DNA of 64,000 bases from Fomitopsis serialis (GCF_022376445.1 NW_025954961.1:806001-870000), one strand, 5' to 3'; shown: positions 13,701-25,533, counted from the first letter of the stretch. Numbers and translations are program-made. The notes: a model not told the origin generated them from the sequence alone.

Positions 13701-14557
13701 CTGCAAGAATCAAACGGTCAGGCCATCCTTCCCGCGCCTCTCTCGCCAAACAACAGCGGACAGCTCAAGTCCGATGTGAAGATCACACTCAACGATCGCC
13801 GGCGTATTTCCGACAGATCATCGTGAAATGCGTCCTGCAGCTTCTGCTCATTGAGATGACCAATGATCTATTGAGGAATGACGAAGTCTACACCACGATG
13901 CCCCCGAGCATTTACTCCGTCTGATGGGTGTTCTCGACCATAGCTACCAGTTCGCCAGGATGTTCAACGAGGACAAAGACCTACGGACTGGTCTCTGGAA
14001 AGTTGGTGAGTATGCCGGTCGTGCTTATAATGCTGCATCTCTAACCTATGTGCAGGGTTCATGAAGCACTTGCCTAACCTTCTCAAGCAGGAGTCAAGTA
14101 GCGCGTCGACTCTGGTCCATGTTCTCCTTCGTATGTATTACGACTCTCGCCCTGAGCACCAGGCCGCTCGTCCTCAGGTCATGGACGACTTATGCCGTAA
14201 GCCACACAAATGCATCTCCCCCGCGTATCTGACACACTTCTAGGTTGGGTCTGGGTGTGCTGGGCGATTACAACAAACTCCGAGTCGATACGCAGCTCAA
14301 AAACATAATGGCATGGACACCTGTCGTTGCCGAGATTATGCAGGGCTTTGTCCGTCTAGATGACAAGGCAGTAAGTGCTTTGCATTCAGGCGCGTAGTAG
14401 ATACTGACTTCGCGGGTAGTTTGGGAGATATATGCCGGCCATATACCCTCTGGCAACTGATTTGCTGTCTCGAGACTTAGCAGCAGAGGTTCGGGACGGT
14501 CTCCGGGAATACTTCCAGCGGGTAGGATACATTCAGGGCATCATGGAACGGTCATAA
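7791..14557 (+). CDS. SEC7: SEC7-type large ARF guanine-nucleotide exchange factor
   Basis: Activates ARF GTPases at the trans-Golgi for vesicle budding. The product is about 1,800 residues, close to BIG/Sec7 proteins. After an acidic low-complexity N-terminus comes the DCB region ([15 protein letters not shown]) and then the HUS region (about 9400-10100, with [14 protein letters not shown] and [19 protein letters not shown]). The catalytic SEC7 domain (about 10600-11280) contains [38 protein letters not shown] and the glutamic finger [17 protein letters not shown] repeats follow to the end (for example [20 protein letters not shown] and [17 protein letters not shown]). More than 15 introns are present. 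Single-base gaps near 8140, 10909, 10919, 11136 and 11149 break conserved stretches, including the catalytic domain. These look like sequencing deletions rather than decay. The last exon ends QGIMERS. Confidence 0.93.
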
Positions 14558-14695
14558 CATACTGTACAGTCACTTTAGCATCTACTTATTATTATGCTCA
14601 GCTTTGTATATTCATCACTCGGTATATTAACGCATCTATCCTAGCATAGTGGCGACGCAGAGATCGTGTGTTGGTACATAAGAGATAAGTCCGTG

Positions 14696-17600
14696 TCAGT
14701 GTTGATATCCGTATCCACCTGTGAATCCGCCGTTCGCCCCCTGGTATCCCCAGCCTGTGGGCTGCATAGTCAAATTTGCTGTAATAGAAGACCCAGTCAA
14801 CAACGCATATGGTGGTCGGACACGATGTACTCACGAGCAGGGCGGAGGGCGTCGTATTTGTCTGCAAAACACCTCAGTCAACTAGCTTCAATAGAGTATC
14901 TTTGCCTACGCACCTGCACCTTGCGGACTCGAGTTGTTGTCGTTCGCGAAGGCACCGCTCTTCATCTTGGCAAATATATTCGCAGGTGTTGTGTCCACGG
15001 CATTAGATTGGGGCTGCGGCGGAGGGGAACTGAAACCATTCCCGAACGGAGAGGCGCCGATGCCAGGATTGAAGCCTGTAGGATCTACGCGGAGTCAGGA
15101 CAAGATGAAACCGACAGCCGTAGAACTCACTTGACTGGATCCCATCGAATCCACCGTTTGCCTGGAATGAAGGCACGGAGCCAAAGTTGCCGTTGGCACC
15201 ACTGAAGCCTCCGTTTGGCATGCCTGTGGGTTGAGACATCAGCGGTCCTGACGAGTAGTTGTTGCCCGGCATCCCAGTTGGCTGTGAGAGAAGTGACCCA
15301 GTATTCCCAAAGTTCCCGGGGTAACCGGTTGGTTGTGCTTGCAGAGGGCTCGGGCTTTGACCAGGGAAGCCGGTCTGCTGCGGAAGTAACGATCGGTTTG
15401 CCCCCGGGTAGCCAGTTGGTTGAGTGTTAAGGAAGGACGGTGGCTGCGGCGGGGGGCTTTGGAATGGAGATTGCTGTGGTGGGTTCGCGAACGGTGATTG
15501 CGCACTTTGCGGGCGAGTCGGAACGAACCCATTGAAGAGCGTGGTAGTCGGCACGAGAGGCTGGAGCAAAGACTGGTTGGCGGGAACAGGCGCAAGCGGC
15601 CCACGAGGCCCATTCTGTTGGAGAGGTGGCATCATCCCCGTTTGTTGGTTCTGGAAATGTTGGCCCATGGGGACCGGTGACGAGCCCATCCCCAAGCCCG
15701 ACTGGTAACTGACAGGGGAGGCGACAGGGACAGAAGGGGCACGCTGCGGCGGCGGTATCGCTGGACTCTGTGTGCGGAGCTTAGCGAGACGGGAGAGCTG
15801 CTCGAAGATATCATCGTCTGTCTTAGCCAGCGCTGTCCCAGTCGTCTGCTGCGACGCTGGATCAGTCAGGTTAGCAGGTGCTGCAGGCGATGCAGTTGTA
15901 ATGGAAGGAGCACCTTGCGCTGGCGCAGGCGGCGCCGGAGGTGCAGGGGGCGGTGCAGGAGCAGATGCAGTTGCAGGCGCAGGCGCTACAACGGGCGGGG
16001 TTGGCGTAGGGGCTGGCTTGGTCGAACTTGGCCTGTTGGTCCAAGCGTCGTCGTCGAAGCCGCTGGCGATGGGAGCGGCCGAGGAGGTTCGTGCAGGCGG
16101 CTGCACAGACGACGGCGAAGACGTCTTCTCGGGACTTGCAACCATCGGCGAACTCGTGCGCTGAATCTGATCAGATGCTGAACTGATCGAGTCCAGGTCG
16201 ACGCTGGAGAGCGGCAGACTCTTGCTGGCCTGTGGACGGCCTCTCCGCATTGAGTTGTTCTTGAGTGCGCCGTTTGCTCCAACAAAGAGGTTGGGAGGTT
16301 GGCCCGAGGCTTGCCTCCGTTCTCCTCAGCCTGCAGCTGTCGTGCAAGCTCCTCATCCCGGCGCATCTGCTCTGTCAGACCATCGTCCTTGGATTCTTCG
16401 GCTGACGCTGCTCGATGGCCTTCTTGACACGGATGATGTCTCCTTCACGCAGGCCGAGGGAGCGCATTGTACTCTCCGTGATGTCAGGCAGAATGGCCTC
16501 GTCGATCTTGTCGCGCTCAAATGAGGACGCGTAACGCGTGCAGTCGTCGACGTCGCACCCAGCATTGAGGAAGAACTCGAACCAATCGACTGTCGGTTTC
16601 TTCTTCGAAGTGGTACGCGCTTCCGGCTGAAGCGATCGTCTGCGGATCTCGAGTGGTTCGTCGTCGTCGTCGTTTTTGCGCCGGGTTTGTTCGCGCGCCT
16701 TTCTGGTGACCTTCTCTACGTACTTGAGGTCTTCCTCAGACATCTTGTCCGTCGGTACCTCGATGATAACACCGTTGATCTTGTGCAGGCGCAGCTTCCC
16801 GCCTGAGAAGCCGAGGAACTGTGCATCAACCCGGAACTGGCCCGTCCGATCGTGCCATGTACGCGTCTTCGCGGGATCAGGCAAATCCTTATCCTCTGAA
16901 GTACGGTCGCTCGACCGCCTCGGCTCGCCACTCGACTTCCTGCTCTTTGACGACTCGCCATGGTCAACAGAGTCGCGGTCCTTCTTCTTCCTTGCTCAGC
17001 CTCCGTCTTCGCACGCGCTTCCTCTCCAACCGCTGACGCTCCTGCCGCTCCCGCTCTCGACGCTTCCTGTCTGCCTCGGCGGCCACGGCTGCGGCCTTCG
17101 CCCGTTGCTCCGCCTCCCTCTTACGCTCGCGCTCTTTGCCCTCTTTCTCCTGGCGCTCGCGCTCCTCTTCTCGACGCCGGTCTTCCCGTGCGCTACGTTC
17201 AGTCTCGGCCCGCTCCTCGGCCTCCTGCGTAGCCCGTATGGCGTCCGCATCCTCTTCCTCGTGTAGCCCCGCAATAGCTGGGCTTGCACCGGGGTTGAGC
17301 AGCTATGACATGTTTCAATCCGGGGACAGGATAAACCCAATAATACGGGGCACAGACCTCGACATACTGAGCAGGGACGACGCCCTCAGCCCCGTGCACG
17401 TTTCGGCACTTCCACCACTCGGCACTATCCTTCTCGACCACGAGCAAGCTCTCGCCCTCCTGTACGGACAGCTCGTCTTCGCCATCTGCATTGAAGTCGT
17501 AGAGTACCACGGCGGGCTCGCCCTCCGGCGCTGCCTCCTCTTCTTCGCCGTCGATCGACGGCTCGCGTGGCGGGATGATCTCGGGCTCTTCGGTGTCGAA

Positions 17601-18883
17601 GTGGACAGCTTTCGCAGGGCTGCTGCGTCGAGGCGGCTCCTCTGGCGAAGCTAGAGATGGTCCTGGCGCGGGTGGCGGACTCGAGGGTCCAGCGGCGCCA
17701 GTAGCCGCAGAGCGTGAGGACTCGAGTTTGGCGGTGATTGCCTCGGCGACGTCCTTCGAGCCTGCGTTGAAGTGCAGGCTGATGGGCTCGGCGCCGCCGA
17801 TGTCGATGTGGACGTGCTTGGTCTTCTCCAACCGCACATCTTGAATGTCTGCGCTTTGCCACTTCTGTACGGGGGTCTGCCAGCAGGATAACACGAGCGG
17901 GGCTTGGGCGACCAGACAAACATCCACCAAGGCAATGACGCACCTTGTCTGCTTCGCTAGCGAAGAAGATAGAACCATTGCCAACACCTAGCGTGCCTTT
18001 CTTCTTCTTCCCCTTCTTATCCACTTCCGATACAGCCCATGTCTTGATATCGTCGGAATGCGCCCGCGCTGCAGCTACGCGATCGGCGGGGTCCACATAT
18101 GTACTTACGGGTCGAGCAGGCTAGAGGGCCGGCATTAGAGTTGTCAGAGTGCTTACAACATCGCAGAGACCGACCGAAGGTGGTATGACAATCTGCGGCA
18201 CTGCTGCCGGTGCTGGAACCTCTGCGGCAGCAGACTCCTCACCGACCTATAGTGTGCGTCCGATCAATGAATGTGAGAGGTGCAACGGGATAAGAAACGC
18301 ACCTCGTCAACATAGTTCCCAGGTACATAGCCAACCTTGCTATCGTCGGACTGCTTGCGCACCAAGATCCACTCCTCGTCTTCACCATAGACGTACAGTA
18401 CGTCGTTCTCAGATATGCTTAGTTCTGTGCTTTGTGCGGCTTCGTAGTCATATAATGCCTTGACTATGCGAGTGTGTTCGGCCTGAGAAGGGTAACATTT
18501 GAATTACACGTGCGAGCAGGGCAGTTCGCTGTACGCACCTCCTCCACGTATGCCATTGGCACAATTCCTGATGGACCATCCTCATCCTGCGAGTCTGGCT
18601 TGATCTTGACTCTCCACCAGCTGGAGGGTGCACGATCAATGGTGCGGCAGTACAGGATAGCGTGGCGACTTACTCCTCGTCGGTGCGCTCTAGCAGGAGC
18701 AGCACCTGGCCCTCCTTGATGGGAAGCTCGTCCTCCGAGTCCGGCTGGGGCTCATATTCGTAAGAGGCCTTGAGAACGGCGAGGTAGGTCTCTGGGTCTG
18801 CATGCAGGTGGGAAGTCGGAGGGTGGGCTAAGCTGGAATGCATGCACGAGCACAGTCGCGCGCATTGATCACTCCAGTGACAT
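14696..18883 (-). CDS. SLA1: SLA1-type endocytic actin-patch adaptor
   Basis: Links cargo, actin nucleation and the coat at cortical endocytic sites. Reading from the N-terminus: SH3-1 (KASYEYEPQPDSEDELPI) and SH3-2 (KALYDYEAAQSTELSI). A PH-like region follows (DIKTWAVSEVDKKGK...GTLGVGNGSIFFAS), then SH3-3 (VVLYDFNADGEDELSVQEGE). After a charged coiled segment comes SHD1 (RTWHDRTGQFRVDAQFLG...KMSEEDLKYVE). SHD2 is a SAM-like module (DWFEFFLNAGCDVDDCTRYA...RSLGLREGDIIRVKKA). The Pro/Gln-rich tail has six LxxQxTG repeats plus QNQQTG, which in yeast Sla1 are Prk1/Ark1 kinase targets. The tail ends TGGYGYQH. Frameshifts occur near 16394 and 16280. The exact start is uncertain; ATGs at 18883 and 18920 are both possible. 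Confidence 0.9.
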
Positions 18884-19312
18884 CGGTCTCCGGGGGTCCT
18901 CAGACTCCGGACGCCGTCATGTGCCCTCGCTGCCCCCGGACACCCTTATTACTTCGTTGTTTAATCCAATGCTGTACTGTGCCATGTACTTGGGCAAGTC
19001 TCGCTCTGAGTCTATGTCCGTGTTCTGGAGGGCCATGTCAGCTAAAGTTGCAAAGACTTTCATATTCATAGGCGGTTCGGACTCCACCAGAGAGTCAGAA
19101 TGAGACGTATTCATGTACAGAGCGGCCCCGAAGCAGTGCGCCTGCCAGACAAGGAAGGCGATCGAAAACTTGAAGTACGGGCCGCTGCATTGGACGACCT
19201 GCCTGCTGCCTCCCATCTCCTCCTGCTACTGGTTCCATAGAATCCTCTCTCATCAAGTTGTATACTGAAGTGCCCGTCTGTCACGACAAAGTCAGGATCT
19301 GTAGCCCTAGCC
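18884..19312. promoter_or_regulatory. divergent intergenic region of SLA1 and eRF3
   Basis: The 429-bp gap probably holds both promoters. A 99-codon open frame on the minus strand fills much of it but shows no family resemblance and ends at the SLA1 start, so I do not call it a gene. Confidence 0.4.
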
Positions 19313-21462
19313 ATGAGCAAGCTCAACGCAAACGCCTACTCGTTCGTGCCCGGGCAGTCCTTCCGTCTCCCCGGTCAGCAGTCCTCTCAGTCATCCCCAG
19401 CTCCCACTGCGCCCCTCGAGCGGGCACCGCAGACAGAGGCTCCTCCGCCTCCGCCTACCATCTCTCTAAACATTGGTGGCTCCAAACCTGCTCCGTTGCC
19501 CCCATCTAAACCCGCACCGCCGCCTGCATCTCAACCCGCACCGCCGCCCGAACCTTCCAAGCCTGCCGCGCCTGCGTCCTCCATCCCTGCATCTGTCAAG
19601 GCATCTACGCCTGCTAAATCATCATCGCAACCTAGCTCGAGATCAGAGTCGCCAGCCCCTACTGCAGCCCCATCCAAAACATTCACACTCGAGAAGGCGA
19701 AGACAGACACCGCCGCGATCGCCCAAGAGGTGCAGCGTGTTGCTGATGAGAACACACTCAAGGATCTCTTCGGCCATGGTAAGTTGCAGACTTCAACACG
19801 GGAGAATATGCCTGATGAGGATCGATCAGCCAAAGAGCATCTGAACATCGTCTTCGTCGGTCACGTCGATGCCGGAAAGAGTACCATGGGCGGCAACCTC
19901 CTCTACATCACAGGGATGGTGGACAAGCGAACGATGGAGAAGTACGAGCGCGAAGCCAAGGAGGCTGGTCGTGACTCCTGGTACCTCTCTTGGGCCCTCG
20001 ATTCGACGCCCCAGGAGCGTGCAAAGGGGAAGACAGTCGAAGTCGGTCGTGGCTACTTCGAGACCAACACGCGTCGGTATACCATCCTCGATGCTCCTGG
20101 TCACAAAACATTCGTTCCCTCCATGATCTCCGGTGCTGCCCAGGCAGACGTCGCAATCCTCGTCATCTCCGCTCGCAAGGGTGAGTTCGAGACAGGATTC
20201 GAGAAAGGCGGACAGACACGAGAGCACATCATGTTGGTCAAGACGGCTGGGGTATCCAAAGTCGTGTGTGTCATCAATAAGATGGACGAATCGACGGTGG
20301 AATGGTCCAAGGCTCGCTTCGACGAAATCAAGGAAAAGCTTACACCGTTCATCAAAGCCGCCGGTTCAACATCAAAACAGACGTTAGCTTCATCCCTGTC
20401 TCGGCTTACACGGGTGCCAACCTGAAGGATCGAGTTTCCAAGGATGTCTGCTCTTGGTATGAGTAAGTAAACTCCACCGCATTTCAGCAGGTTTGCGTCG
20501 ATCTGACTGTGGTCATACAGTGGCGACTCACTGCTGGAGCATCTCGACACGATGCCGATGGTCAACCGCAAGATCAACGCGCCGCTCATGATGCCCGTCT
20601 CCGAGAAGTACAAGGACATGGGCACCATCGCCGTTGGGAAAATCGAGTCGGGCCACATGCGCAAGGGCGACTCGCTCATGCTCATGCCGAACAAGGACAT
20701 CGTCGAGATCTCAGCAATCTACAACGAGATGGAGGAGGAGGTCCCCACGGCGATGTGCGGCGACAACGTCCGCATCCGTTTGCGCGGCGTAGAGGACGAC
20801 GATATCAGCCCCGGCTTCGTGCTCTCGACCCCGAGCAAGCCCGTGCACGCCGTACGGCAGTTCGAGGCGCAGCTGGCAATCTTGGACCATAAGAACATCA
20901 TCTGCGCGGGATACACGGCGGTCATGCATATACACACCCTTGCAGAGGACGTCACGCTTTCGGTACGTTGGCCGTCAACTTCTTAGCGCTCCTGCCCCAA
21001 CTCAGAATTGCTGTAGGCGCTCCTTCACTACTTCGACAAGGCTACCGGCCGCAAGTCGAGGAAGCCGCCACAGTTCGCGAAGAAGGGTAAGTGGATCGCC
21101 TGAAAATAGCACCCTCTCGACCGCTGCTGATAGTCATCGACACATGTCTACAGGCCAAAAGATCGTAGCCCTCATTGAGACGGTGCAGCCCGTCTGCGTC
21201 GAACGCTTCGTTGACTATCCCCAGTTGGGCCGATTCACTCTGCGAGACGAAGGTTAGTCTTCGCATGGCTTTCTATTGTATTTTGTTTGCTCAATGCGTT
21301 GACTGGGTATATAGGGAAGACGGTGGCTATCGGCAAGGTATGTGTTCGTGTAAATTATGCACCAGCCTGGACTAACCACATTTCCTGCAGATTACGAAGC
21401 TCATTGAGGGGCTGCCGGAGGAGGTTGTGGATGGCGTGGGCAACCTGACCGTTGCGGCTTAA
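19313..21462 (+). CDS. SUP35: translation termination factor eRF3 (GTPase)
   Basis: Binds eRF1 and hydrolyses GTP to drive polypeptide release. A short N-terminus opens with KLNANAYSFVPGQSF, a good PAM2 motif for poly(A)-binding protein, and continues as a Pro/Ala/Ser-rich linker. The Gln/Asn-rich prion domain of yeast Sup35 is absent. GTPase boxes are G1 GHVDAGKST, G3 DAPGHK and G4 NKMD. Domains II and III follow (MPMVNRKINAPLMMPVSEKY, KPVHAVRQFEAQLAILDH, and near the C-terminus VERFVDYPQLGRFTLRDEG and KTVAIGKI). Introns fall near 20465-20520, 20962-21015, 21088-21153, 21252-21314 and 21340-21390. One missing T near 20365 breaks the frame at KAAGFNIKTDVSFIPVSAYT. The stop codon TAA is at 21460-21462. 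Confidence 0.96.
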
Positions 21463-21685
21463 AGAACCTTTGCTGTTGATTGACATACAATTGTACCAAC
21501 ATGCTACGATGCCACCATTGAGCTCAGCGAGAGCTATATATCATCATTGTCGATATACATCATAGTCCGTACAATGACGAGATCCCGATGTCTGCAGTAC
21601 TGGGAGACATGAGGAATTGAACCAGCCCTGTAGGTAGTGCATAGAATCCGGGACTTCGCTCGTTGAAACAAAAGGCAAAATGTAA

Positions 21686-21764
21686 TGACCACCGCAGGGG
21701 TCGAACCTGCAATCTCCTGATTACCGAATCGTAGTCAGACGCGATGCCATTTCGCCAGGCGGCC
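21686..21764 (-). tRNA. tRNA-Arg(ACG) with 7-nt intron, second copy
   Basis: Identical over all 79 bases to the copy at 5883-5961, including the TTCGGTA intron, but in inverted orientation. It faces the 3' end of eRF3. Only a TTTT run lies just downstream on the minus strand. Confidence 0.95.
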
Positions 21765-21816
21765 ATGTATACTGTAGTAGTATTATGGTTGAGAATCCCT
21801 CATAGGACAAGCAGTG

Positions 21817-22657
21817 TCATTGAATTGGTTTCCCCTCTGCCCTCAGTTCGCCCGACCACAGAATAAGGTCATCCTTCAAGAGTTGTAGAATCATGAGAGC
21901 ATCCTCGAGATTGGACGATGGGAAAGATGGGTCGGAGGCCACCGCGATCGCCTCGTCGAAGGCATGCTTGGCCAAAAAGCAGGCCCGCTCGGCACTGTTG
22001 CATATGTCGTGGTAGTAGACGGCGAAGTTGAGTGCCAGACCAAGTCGAGTAGGGTGTGCTGGGTCCAAGGTATGTAGCGCGTGCTTGTACGCAAACTTGT
22101 ACGCGTCGAGGGATGTCGACGCGTACTGCTCGCGATGGTGGTTGTGGGTCATCTCCGCAAGGTATCGGTAGTAGTCGCCTCGCCTTTTACACCCCATGAG
22201 CTCAGTCATGGGACGAACGGGGCGACTCACATCTTGCAATAGAACACCTTCTCTTCACCCGGGTTCGCAGCGGGTATGAGGAAGCGCTCCAGCAGCTCGA
22301 CGACGTCCTTACAGATGTCGGCTATGTCGTGCTCGATACGCTCTTTCTGCCGGTGCATCAGCTTGCGCTCCTTGGAGGTATGCCGACCCTGCGTCTCGAG
22401 CGTGTCGATGGTACGCCAGCTGGCGCGGAGTGTGGCGGTGATGTTCTTGTAGGCGACGGAAAGCAAATTCCGCTCGTCCACGTTGAGCTGAGCGTCGGAC
22501 ATGTTCACTATGTCCTTGATCTGGGCAATAACGTCTGCGCCTTGCATGAGACAGGAAAACATATTTGACCGGCCACAGTGAAGTGCTCACCGTGGTATCG
22601 TTCCGCTTGGTCGGCGATCCTGGCAAGCAGCAGGCGATCGAGTCGAGACAAAGTCAT
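21817..22657 (-). CDS. divergent 14-3-3 protein
   Basis: A phosphoserine/phosphothreonine-peptide adaptor. Helix 1 is LSRLDRLLLARIADQAERYH. The family signature reads LNVDERNLLSVAYKN followed by LRASWRT. The groove residues Lys (in YKN), Arg (in RASWR) and the Arg-Tyr of KMRGDYYRYLAE are kept. Later motifs are THPTRLGLALNF-like (HPTRLGLALNFAVYYHDI), RACFLAKHAFDEAIA and MILQLLKDDLILWSGEL. It departs from canonical fungal 14-3-3 where GTRRASWRI reads ATLRASWRT. The segment before helix 9 is also altered (ASDPSFPSSNLEDA), and the acidic C-terminal tail is nearly absent. It is therefore more likely a second paralogue than the housekeeping copy. Two introns join cleanly with no frameshift. A TATA-like element lies near 22780-22786. 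Confidence 0.9.
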
Positions 22658-23583
22658 GGGTCCTTGGGTGCGTCGAGCTGAGCGCGAATGCTCGGATACC
22701 CGAGCAAAACCATGACAGCTTGCTTGGATGCACGAGGGCGGTAGGAGGGTAGGAATAGTGGGACACGACGTCCCGAGCGTATATAAACTGAATCTGCTGA
22801 TCCGTCCCATTTATGATAGCAGTGAACGTGGGCAAAGGGGACATGCGACTTGCAGGAGGCGGCAATCAGTTCACAGGACACAGTTTGAGTCCCCTCAGAG
22901 CATTCTGGGCTACTTGATTGGCTCAGTAGGACTTCGATGTTACTAAGGGCAAGGGCGTTGGGCTTAGGGCGAGCGATATGCCGAAGGCCCGGTGCCGCGG
23001 ACCTTGCATGGCGAGCGAAATGGAGGCCTCGCAGAGTGATAGCCAGTTGGGTCATAACGTTTAGCTGTGGAGAAGTACAGCCCTCGTAGAAGATCCGAGT
23101 GACCTGTCAGTGGGAGAGTGCCGGAGGAAACGACTCAACCTACTCAGCCGGGTAGCGCCGGTCCGGGTGACCGATCCGCGCGAAGTTGAGAAGCGCTCTC
23201 AGCTGCCTATAGACTGGAAGGTCTGAGTCGGACCCTGCCAGTGCTCGAACTCGTCAACTTAACTCGGAGGAGCCTCGAATACAACAACCTACGAGAGTAT
23301 GTGTATCCGGCATGTCTTCACACTTTCACCGTGCAATTGTATAGCATGCGGATGGAGTCGGCATCGCTGCGAGTGCAATCGACTTCCGAATTGGCCAGTA
23401 CAGAACATCGCACTGGGTCACCTACAGCAACTTACTCTATTCGTGCGGCTTCATCTCGTCTCAGACGTCACACAATATCTGATCTGCCTCCTGAGTAATA
23501 TGGTCTCCGCATACTGTACAATTGACATGAAGCGTGCACGGCGCTCCGAGTCCGATCTTCTTTCGATTTCGAACAGACCTTCT
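22658..23583. other. intergenic region without a supported gene
   Basis: Holds the upstream region of the 14-3-3 gene (TATA-like TTTATATA on the minus strand near 22780) and the 3' flank of the aldo-keto reductase. No convincing coding exon is seen on either strand. Confidence 0.45.
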
Positions 23584-25075
23584 TCACCAGCCCAACTCTT
23601 CCAGGGTCCAGCCACTCACCACGCCATTTTCATCCGGCTTGTTGCATAGCCGCTGGTTACGATCTAAGGCCGTCACACGCTGGACGTCCTCAGGAGACAA
23701 GGTCGGCAGCTGCTCTTTGACTCAGTATCCGGCCATCTCTCGAAGGGTAGTGGAGCTCACGTTCAGGTTGTCCCTTTGTCTGGTCGCATTGGAGCTCTTG
23801 GGCACAACGACGACGCCCCGAGCGAGGTGCCAACCAAGGATTATTTGGGCAGGGGATACCTTGTACTTCTCTGCCAATTCGACGATGGTTGAGTCTGATC
23901 GTACGGTGTCGTAGCCTGTCATTCAAATGAATAAGCAATGCCGTACGTGTCTTTCTTTTCGACGACTCACCAGTTGGGGTATAGGCAGTCAAGACGATAC
24001 CCTTCGTATCACAGTACTCCTTCAGCTGAGGTTGAGCGAGATAAGGGTGCAGTCTACACCAGTTAGCGGACACAGATACGTGATACATATGCAACAATTC
24101 TACACTTACTCGACCTGGTTGACGGCCGGTGTGATCTTCGCCGTCTGCAGAAGCTTCTCCAGACTGTCGGTTCCGCGGGTAATTAGGTCACGTCGCTCCG
24201 GGTGCCGTGGTGCCACTCACTTCTTGACGGAGAAGTTACTGACGCCAATGTTTTTCGCCTTGCCCTTCTTGTAGAGTTCTTCCATCTGCGCCCACGTCTC
24301 GTTGGAAGACGGAGCATTGGCACGGATCTTGTGGGGACCCTGATACTCTGGTCCCTCGTCTTCTTCTATATCAATCCTCTGCCTCGGAAACGCGATTAAT
24401 AGTGCATACCAGGCCAGTCAACCACTTGCGGCCAGTGGAGAAGATACTAGGGTTGAATCAGATCATACCGTCACGGACAAAGAAGGGTCGCTGACCAGGT
24501 CAACGTAGCTCGTGTTCAGTCTCTTGAGGCTGTCATCGAGAGACTCCTCAGCCGTCTTCAAACCTGGGTGGCTCCACCTATGACAATGTCAGGCAGTCTC
24601 TTCCGTGAAGGCTGAACGTTGAACACGCACGGAAGCTTCGTCGTGATCCAGATGTCTTCGCGAGGTATGCCCGACAAACTAATCGCTTCCGCTGTGTACT
24701 TCTCCGTTCCTAAAGGCCACGTTCAGAGACGATATGAACCGGACATTGGATCTGATAGCTGATCATGCGAAGGTTCCGCTCACCGTATCCCCATGCTGTG
24801 TCAATGTGACGATAGCCAGACTAGATGGGGACGTGATTGACTTATAGACTACAGCGGAGCAAGCAAGCTCTACCTTAATAGCCGTTAGAATCCACGGCGT
24901 TGCCTGCGCGTGTTGTTCCTTCGTCGTACCGCTCCATCCGCCGAGGCCTAGAGGTGATCCATGTAGTTAAGACCGCTGCCACGAGCCCTCGGCCAGGAAA
25001 CGACCCGGATATGTGCTCACCGACGGCGGGGATCAGCGCTCCTGTGTTCAGCTTGACTTTGGGTACGGCAGCCAT
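23584..25075 (-). CDS. aldo-keto reductase (paralogue 1)
   Basis: An NADPH-dependent aldehyde/ketone reductase of the AKR superfamily; the substrate cannot be inferred. It starts MAAVPKVKLNTGALIPAVG. Catalytic tetrad positions are visible: Asp and Tyr in GYRHIDTAWGYG, Lys in WITTKLP and His in YLLHWPQVVDWP. Later blocks are NIGVSNFSVKK, SPAQIILGWHLARGVVVVPKSS and the C-terminal LEELGW. At least nine small introns are needed. A TGA near 23737 is harmless: it lies inside an intron starting GTGAGCTCC after RQRDNLN and ending before QLPTLSPEDV. A TATA-like box lies 63-68 bp upstream of the start. The gene is close in sequence and structure to the copy at 28122-29531. Confidence 0.9.
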
Positions 25076-25533
25076 GGTTCGTTACGAGTGGTAGGAGATG
25101 AAGCGACTCGAAGTCTCTGCGCGGCCTGCAGCCTGATCTTATATCACTCTGGAGGACACGGAACGCAGCTTTCTCCGCCTAGCCTATATCGCAATTCTGA
25201 GAAGGCCTGACCTCATGATACCAGCCCCGACGCCGACTCGGCGTGGTGTTCCTGGTTCCACTGCAAACGGTGTATTGCGTCAAGTACTTAGACGGTATCG
25301 GGCCGCCCGTGTGGCCCATACAAATGCCGATGATTATCCGATGGCAACAACAATCACTGGTCAGCAGGAGTCAACGGAAGTTCACGAAGTGTTCGCGCGG
25401 TAGTCTACCACACCCAGAGTTGGCTAGCTGAATCGTCGTGGGATGCTAAGGTCTGCGTTGATTATATGTTCACGAATGAGTACTTACACTCAGAGCGGCC
25501 TCAGGCTGATACTAGACACCCGGGCCCATGCGT
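25076..25533. other. promoter of AKR paralogue 1 and 3' flank of the agmatinase gene
   Basis: A 458-bp gap. On the minus strand TATAAG lies at 25143-25138, a plausible TATA box for the aldo-keto reductase. No coding exon is supported. Confidence 0.4.
25138..25143 (-). promoter_or_regulatory. TATA-like box upstream of AKR paralogue 1
   Basis: Minus-strand GATATAAGA context, 63-68 bp before the ATG at 25075. Confidence 0.4.

Noticed and set aside
18917..19216. 99-codon minus-strand open frame between SLA1 and eRF3
   Set aside because: No recognisable motif, ends at the SLA1 start region and lies in what must be a divergent promoter; more likely chance.
19313..21462. eRF3 as a decayed pseudogene because of its frameshift
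   Set aside because: All GTPase motifs and splice sites are intact and only one T is missing; the same error type recurs in many essential genes.
23735..23737. In-frame TGA near the end of AKR paralogue 1 suggesting a pseudogene
   Set aside because: A GTGAGC donor lies just upstream and the protein resumes in frame at QLPTLSPEDV; paralogue 2 has an intron at the same place.
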